In this document: positions 5,195 to 5,356 of the stretch, piece by piece
Position numbering within the stretch: position 1 is the stretch's first letter
How the letters are laid out: each line of letters begins with the position of its first letter
Assembly (NCBI GenBank): GCA_900550235.1
Contig: URRQ01000074.1
Span: 1-5,356, forward strand
Reading direction: 5' to 3'
From: an uncultured Lachnospiraceae bacterium
GTDB lineage: Bacteria; Bacillota; Clostridia; Lachnospirales; Lachnospiraceae
Length of the DNA: 5,356 nt
Notes under the pieces: generated by a model
Database searches by the model: none
Told to the model about the DNA's origin: nothing
Seen by the model: only the letters and a program-made list of their open reading frames with translations
Translations under genes and position numbers: made by a program

Positions 5195-5356
5195 AATGAA
5201 TTTTCTGATCGTATCATCTATCAGAAACCTTGTAAAATCAATACTTTTAAAGAAATCGCTCCCCACACTCCCTCTCTAAATCTCGTAACGAATCCTGTTT
5301 ATGGTGCTAGAATATAAATAGTACAAGTCAAAATGAGAATTCCTTATAAGAAAAAT
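5195..5356. other. Right-end stretch with no recognised gene
   Basis: About 160 bp follow the terminator. On the + strand a short open stretch reads DRIIYQKPCKINTF... to a stop at about 5317, and on the - strand a short stretch reads HKQDSLRDLERECGERFL. Neither has a start codon or a family match that I know. A small hairpin pairs TTTCTGAT (5202-5209) with ATCAGAAA (5220-5227). I see no promoter, tRNA or repeat array. Confidence 0.4.

Noticed and set aside
5195..5356. CRISPR array, tRNA or - strand gene at the right end
   Set aside because: There are no spaced direct repeats and no cloverleaf, and the short open stretches on both strands lack start codons and family features.

Overview
The window looks like chromosome from a low-GC, anaerobic gut-type Firmicute, most likely a Lachnospiraceae/Clostridia relative. 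The signs are AT-rich intergenic DNA, strong GGAGG-type ribosome binding sites, a TTG start, and a gene set (DegV, HdeD/DUF308, radical SAM/SPASM, 2-enoate-reductase-like oxidoreductase, LtrA-type group II intron) typical of that group. This placement is inferred from gene content, not from a marker gene.

Layout: (a) 1-1006 is a graveyard. A fragment of a group II intron, made of intron-RNA-like sequence and the first ~100 codons of its reverse transcriptase/maturase, is fused without spacer to the C-terminal ~140 codons of an FAD/NAD(P)-dependent oxidoreductase. (b) 1016-1068 is a perfect 18-bp inverted repeat that probably ends transcription from the remnant. A near-consensus promoter follows immediately. 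(c) 1130-2537 holds a TetR-family regulator (+) and a DegV-family fatty-acid-binding protein (-), convergent and overlapping by 32 bp. (d) 2538-2745 is a divergent control region with nested TCCA/TGGA dyads. (e) 2746-4674 is a probable two-gene operon: a six-helix HdeD/DUF308 membrane protein and a complete 451-residue radical SAM protein with a cysteine-rich SPASM-like C-terminus. (f) 4675-5356 holds the N-terminal stub of a TVP38/TMEM64 (VTT) membrane protein, a pair of tandem dyads, a clear intrinsic terminator, and ~160 bp in which I see nothing coding.

The intact core (TetR, DegV, HdeD, radical SAM) sits between two broken genes. DegV proteins bind fatty acids, the TetR resembles the DhaS-type branch, HdeD is a membrane protein, and the radical SAM enzyme has no maturation partner or precursor peptide beside it. 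My working hypothesis is a membrane-lipid module in which the radical SAM enzyme acts on acyl chains or another membrane substrate under TetR control. This rests on gene context and family knowledge and is unproven.
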